From Planctomycetota bacterium (lineage in GTDB: Bacteria; Planctomycetota; UBA8108; UBA1146): a DNA stretch of 57,333 bases. The position numbers and the translations under genes are program-made. The notes under the pieces were generated by a model. That model saw only the letters and a list, made by a program, of their open reading frames with translations, did no database searches and was not told the origin of the DNA. Position 1 is the first letter of the stretch, and the number at the start of each line of letters is the position of its first letter. Shown piece after piece: positions 54,949 through 57,333 of the stretch. Where the stretch lies: positions 58,677-116,009 of the forward strand of contig JAAZXB010000001.1 of the NCBI GenBank assembly GCA_014240375.1. The letters run 5' to 3'.

Positions 54949-55766
54949 CGCGGAGATTGCTCCGGTAGTTTTCTGAAGTAGTCCTCCAGCAGAATCCTGT
55001 ACTTCTCTGGCAACTGTCGCCTGCCATTATCGTACATCCTCTGAATCACGGTCTTGGGTAGACGACCCCAACGCCCAGCACCACGCTGGTCGCGTAGATC
55101 CCCCTGCGCATCCGGAGGCAGATCTCCCAGGGTGGTGCGGTCATTTCGAAGTTGCTCTTCACTCTGCTGCGGGTTTGAGCCCGGCTCCTTCTGCTCCGAT
55201 TGCTGTTCACCTGACTTCTGCTGTCCACGATCTTGTTTCGAAGCCACCTTACGTTGACGACCGGACTGCTGCTGGTCCTGCTGACCCGCCTGAGATCCGG
55301 ACTGCTGCTGAGGGCTCCCCGACGGGGAACCTCCACCATTCTGTCACGAACCGGTGAGGCGCTGCACCTCGGTGATCAATTCATCGATGACCGACAGGGT
55401 CTGCTGCTGCACCGATTGGTTCTTATCACTGGTGTCTTGCTCTTCGAGCAGGTCCTCGATCTCCTTCATGTTGCGGGAAATCTCATCGACCAGAGTGCCG
55501 ACCTTTCCGAGAGGATCGGCAGAGTCGAGAATATCGAGCGGATCAATATCGAACGGATCAATATCGAGCGGATCAATATCAAGCGGGTCCTCTTGGGTCA
55601 CTTCATCGGAGGACTCCGACCCATCCGGTTGCACGATCGGCTGCGGCTTCTCGGATGAACTTTCTGGTTTCTCCAGTGGATCCTGAGCGAATCCTGGCGC
55701 AGAAAGACCGCTCCAGAAGAATACAAGTCCCAGGATCAGTGCTGGCAATGTGGACGACTGCATCAA
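54945..55766 (-). CDS. Exported hypothetical protein interrupted by an in-frame UGA (55344-55346)
   Basis: One frame from ATG 55766 to TGA 54945, broken only by TGA at 55344-55346. Before the break: signal peptide (STLPALILGLVFFWSGLSAP), four DIDPL repeats from a 15-bp DNA repeat, and a helical segment (VGTLVDEISRNMKEIEDLLE, QQTLSVIDELITEVQRL). After it: a Gln/Gly/Ser-rich linker (QNGGGSPSGSPQQQSGSQAG) and a conserved-looking end, GRWGRLPKTVIQRMY then PEKYRILLEDYFRKL, which matches the WGxLP...YxxLLxxYFxxL tail of planctomycete proteins whose N-terminal part is the helical segment. So the two halves belong to one protein. Either the UGA is read through (perhaps as selenocysteine), or it is a recent nonsense mutation, with possible reinitiation at GTG 55247. 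Confidence 0.7.
55313..55331 (-). promoter_or_regulatory. Strong hairpin after the UGA, possible SECIS
   Basis: Minus strand GGUUCCCC-GUC-GGGGAGCC: eight base pairs (one G-U) with a three-base loop that begins with G. The loop starts 21 bases after the UGA at 55344-55346. Both facts fit the bacterial SECIS rule (loop of 3-14 bases, G in the first two positions, 16-37 bases from UGA). A terminator is unlikely: no T-run and the reading frame continues. Confidence 0.35.
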
Positions 55767-55888
55767 ACTCTCTTTCCGTCCCTCAGGGAGACTTCACCGG
55801 AAGGTCTGGTATTCAGGACCTGCGGTTCAGTCGCCACAGTTGGGCTCTTCCCAAGTATACCCTGAATTCGAGGCAGATGAATTGGCCA

Positions 55889-57333
55889 TCAGCCGCCACC
55901 CTGGTCCCCTTCGGTCTCCTTCTCATCGGGCGAAACCGGCTCTGGGGCCATTTCCTGGACACTGGGTTGCTGCATCTGGCTCCGCAGATCCTCGGCGATC
56001 TGGGTGGTAAGTTCAATGATACTGCCCTGACGCTGCACCAGTCGCTCCAGCACACGCTCCTCGAGGGGACCGAGATCACCATTTTCCTCACGGATTCCAT
56101 CGAGGCGACGAGTTCGGCGTAACACCTCTTCTTGCATCCTTTTCAGCGCCAGAAGTTCTGCCGCAGGAGGAACCAATTTCTGTCGTTGCTGCTGTTGCTG
56201 CTGTTGCTGCTGCTGTTGTTGCTGTTGTTGCTGCTGCTGCTGATTACGACGACGAAGCTCTTCTTCCAGGGAATCGCGCAACCTTCGCAAGGCATCGAGC
56301 GATTCCATCAGGAGTAATTGGGTGTCCTCCCCGGGATCGCTACGAGGACTCAAATTCACTCGTGCCTCTGCCAGGTCCGAGAGCATGTCCCGTAGGATGT
56401 ATGAAAAGACCCGGACACCCTCCTCTTCGAGAGCTTTCAGCACCTCAGCCCCGGAGTCTTCGACATCCGTCACCTGTCCAGCGAGACGTTTCATTCGCGC
56501 TCTCTGGGCGCGGCCCGCACGGCCGTCCCCGACGGTTTCTGCAACAGTCCGCGTCTCGGACAGGATCGAATCGACCTGTTCCGACATCTCGGTGATGGTC
56601 CCGATCAAGTCGATCAGTTCCTGCTCCACCTTCAAGTCGACCAGTTCGCGCTCCTCTTGCTGAAGGGTGTCCATCTCCTGCTGCAACTGCTCAAGAGCTT
56701 CGTCCTGCGCCTCACGAGCTTCAGCGGAATCGCCCTGCTCGAGACTGTCAGAGGCCTCGTCCATCTTCCCTGCGGCTTCCTGCAGTCCCTGAGCCGAGGG
56801 AGAATCTTGGGACTCCGCATCCTCGGCACGCTTCCGGGTCAGGCGTTCCAACTCGTCCTGTTCAGGAGCCAGTTCTGGAGTCGCCTGCTGCTGCCTGCGC
56901 AATCGCTCCAGTGCATCCTTATCCGAGCCTTCGAGGGCATCCTGAGCTCGCTCCAGCGATTCCCGGGCCGCCTGCTGGGCGGAATCTGCCGAATCACCTC
57001 CACTCATCTGACCGGCGGCGCTCTCCATTGCTGATCTTGCACTTCGCAGTGCCTGGCGCGCCTCGCCCACCTTCTTCCTCAACTGGGCATCTTCCTCCGA
57101 AGACAGGCTCGGCTCGCGCGCCAGCTTCTTCTCCAGCCGATCGAGGGTCTCTTCCAGCTGACGAGTCTGATCCGCGAGATCCTGCTGGCGCCGGGAAGGT
57201 CGATCGAGCTCGGAGTCTTCGGCCAGCGAAGTGAGTTTTTCTGCCGCTTCACGGGCACTGTCCGCCGCTTCCTGGACCTGTTCAATCCGCTCCCGAGCCG
57301 TCGACTGCTGATCCGACTGCTGGCCCGACTGCT
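55889..57333 (-). CDS. Gln-rich coiled-coil protein, C-terminal part (runs off window)
   Basis: About 480 residues, open at the right edge (frame continues through RERIEQVQEAADSAREA at the window end). Almost entirely charged heptad-like helix (RLEKKLAREPSLSSEEDAQL, ALEQLQQEMDTLQQEEREL), with RIREENGDLG-type turn GIREENGDLGPLEERVLERL and a polyglutamine run. The tail is acidic and Pro/Gly-rich. It is similar in style to DUF4175-type large membrane-linked proteins of Planctomycetota and proteobacteria, whose N-terminal membrane helices would lie beyond the edge. It belongs to the same run as the two genes downstream. Confidence 0.75.
   Translation of the reverse strand, partial: QSGQQSDQQSTARERIEQVQEAADSAREAAEKLTSLAEDSELDRPSRRQQDLADQTRQLEETLDRLEKKLAREPSLSSEEDAQLRKKVGEARQALRSARSAMESAAGQMSGGDSADSAQQAARESLERAQDALEGSDKDALERLRRQQQATPELAPEQDELERLTRKRAEDAESQDSPSAQGLQEAAGKMDEASDSLEQGDSAEAREAQDEALEQLQQEMDTLQQEERELVDLKVEQELIDLIGTITEMSEQVDSILSETRTVAETVGDGRAGRAQRARMKRLAGQVTDVEDSGAEVLKALEEEGVRVFSYILRDMLSDLAEARVNLSPRSDPGEDTQLLLMESLDALRRLRDSLEEELRRRNQQQQQQQQQQQQQQQQQQQRQKLVPPAAELLALKRMQEEVLRRTRRLDGIREENGDLGPLEERVLERLVQRQGSIIELTTQIAEDLRSQMQQPSVQEMAPEPVSPDEKETEGDQGGG
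56186..56242 (-). repeat. CAG/CAA microsatellite encoding about 19 glutamines
   Basis: Nineteen consecutive CAG or CAA codons on the minus strand inside the coiled-coil gene, between LRRRN and RQKLVPP. The mix of two codons slows slippage, but length polymorphism is likely. Confidence 0.9.

Noticed and set aside
55046..55339. Separate 97-codon gene after the in-frame UGA
   Set aside because: Different frame with Ser/Arg-rich content typical of a shadow; the conserved WGxLP tail is in the other frame.

Overview
The window looks like a chromosomal segment of a Gram-negative bacterium from the Planctomycetota or a close relative. The signs are dockerin-type and FG-GAP secreted proteins, a Tat-exported Gfo/Idh/MocA oxidoreductase, a Gln-rich coiled-coil protein next to a squalene-cyclase-like repeat protein, a sulfatase remnant, LptE- and BamD-like envelope lipoproteins, and frequent TTG/GTG starts behind strong Shine-Dalgarno sequences. 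No rRNA or tRNA gene was seen. UGA is an ordinary stop for several genes (glmM, folP, the heptaheme cytochrome), so the code is standard.

Layout. 1-800: start of an FG-GAP protein behind a truncated dockerin gene, plus short repeats. 800-2730: msrB-msrA fusion with an in-frame UGA at the MsrA catalytic position, divergent from rsmG. 2740-8410: an operon for C4 acyl-CoA oxidation (3-hydroxybutyryl-CoA dehydrogenase, two acyl-CoA dehydrogenases, a MeaB GTPase, thiolase, small membrane protein). 8580-12960: a large secreted M4 metallopeptidase with its terminator. 13480-16070: a three-gene ABC-2 exporter. 16070-19400: SGNH hydrolase, Gfo/Idh/MocA oxidoreductase, ApbE. 19580-22800: a FGE-fold protein, a 7-heme cytochrome c and a small membrane protein. 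22800-30790: IcmF fused mutase, then SpoVR, YeaH and PrkA. 31070-36640: DnaK, a sigma-54 response regulator, a sensorless histidine kinase and a lipoprotein. 36655-37566: an AT-rich island that I read as an integron cassette remnant. 37567-42535: DHH phosphoesterase, a 17-bp tandem repeat, an XRE regulator, mdh-sucD-sucC. 42742-46009: HEAT/TPR protein and YhaM-type nuclease. 46050-53661: glmM, cdaR, cdaA, folP, LptE-like, BamD-like, recO, CorC-like. 53767-57333: squalene-cyclase-like repeat protein, a gene interrupted in frame by UGA, and a partial Gln-rich protein.

How the genes fit together. IcmF can interconvert isobutyryl-CoA and butyryl-CoA. The operon at 2740-8410 supplies the dehydrogenase, hydroxyacyl-CoA dehydrogenase and thiolase steps to acetyl-CoA. 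A crotonase and ETF are not in the window. The TCA genes sucCD-mdh lie further along. The folP-cdaA-cdaR-glmM run links c-di-AMP synthesis with cell-wall precursor and folate genes.

The most interesting points are (1) the probable selenoprotein MsrBA; (2) two attC-like imperfect palindromes bracketing a small AT-rich gene and flanked by two truncated genes, i.e. an integrase-less cassette cluster; (3) a second in-frame UGA at 55344-55346, followed by a strong hairpin whose spacing and loop fit a bacterial SECIS; and (4) a nine-copy 17-bp repeat in the regulatory region of an XRE gene.
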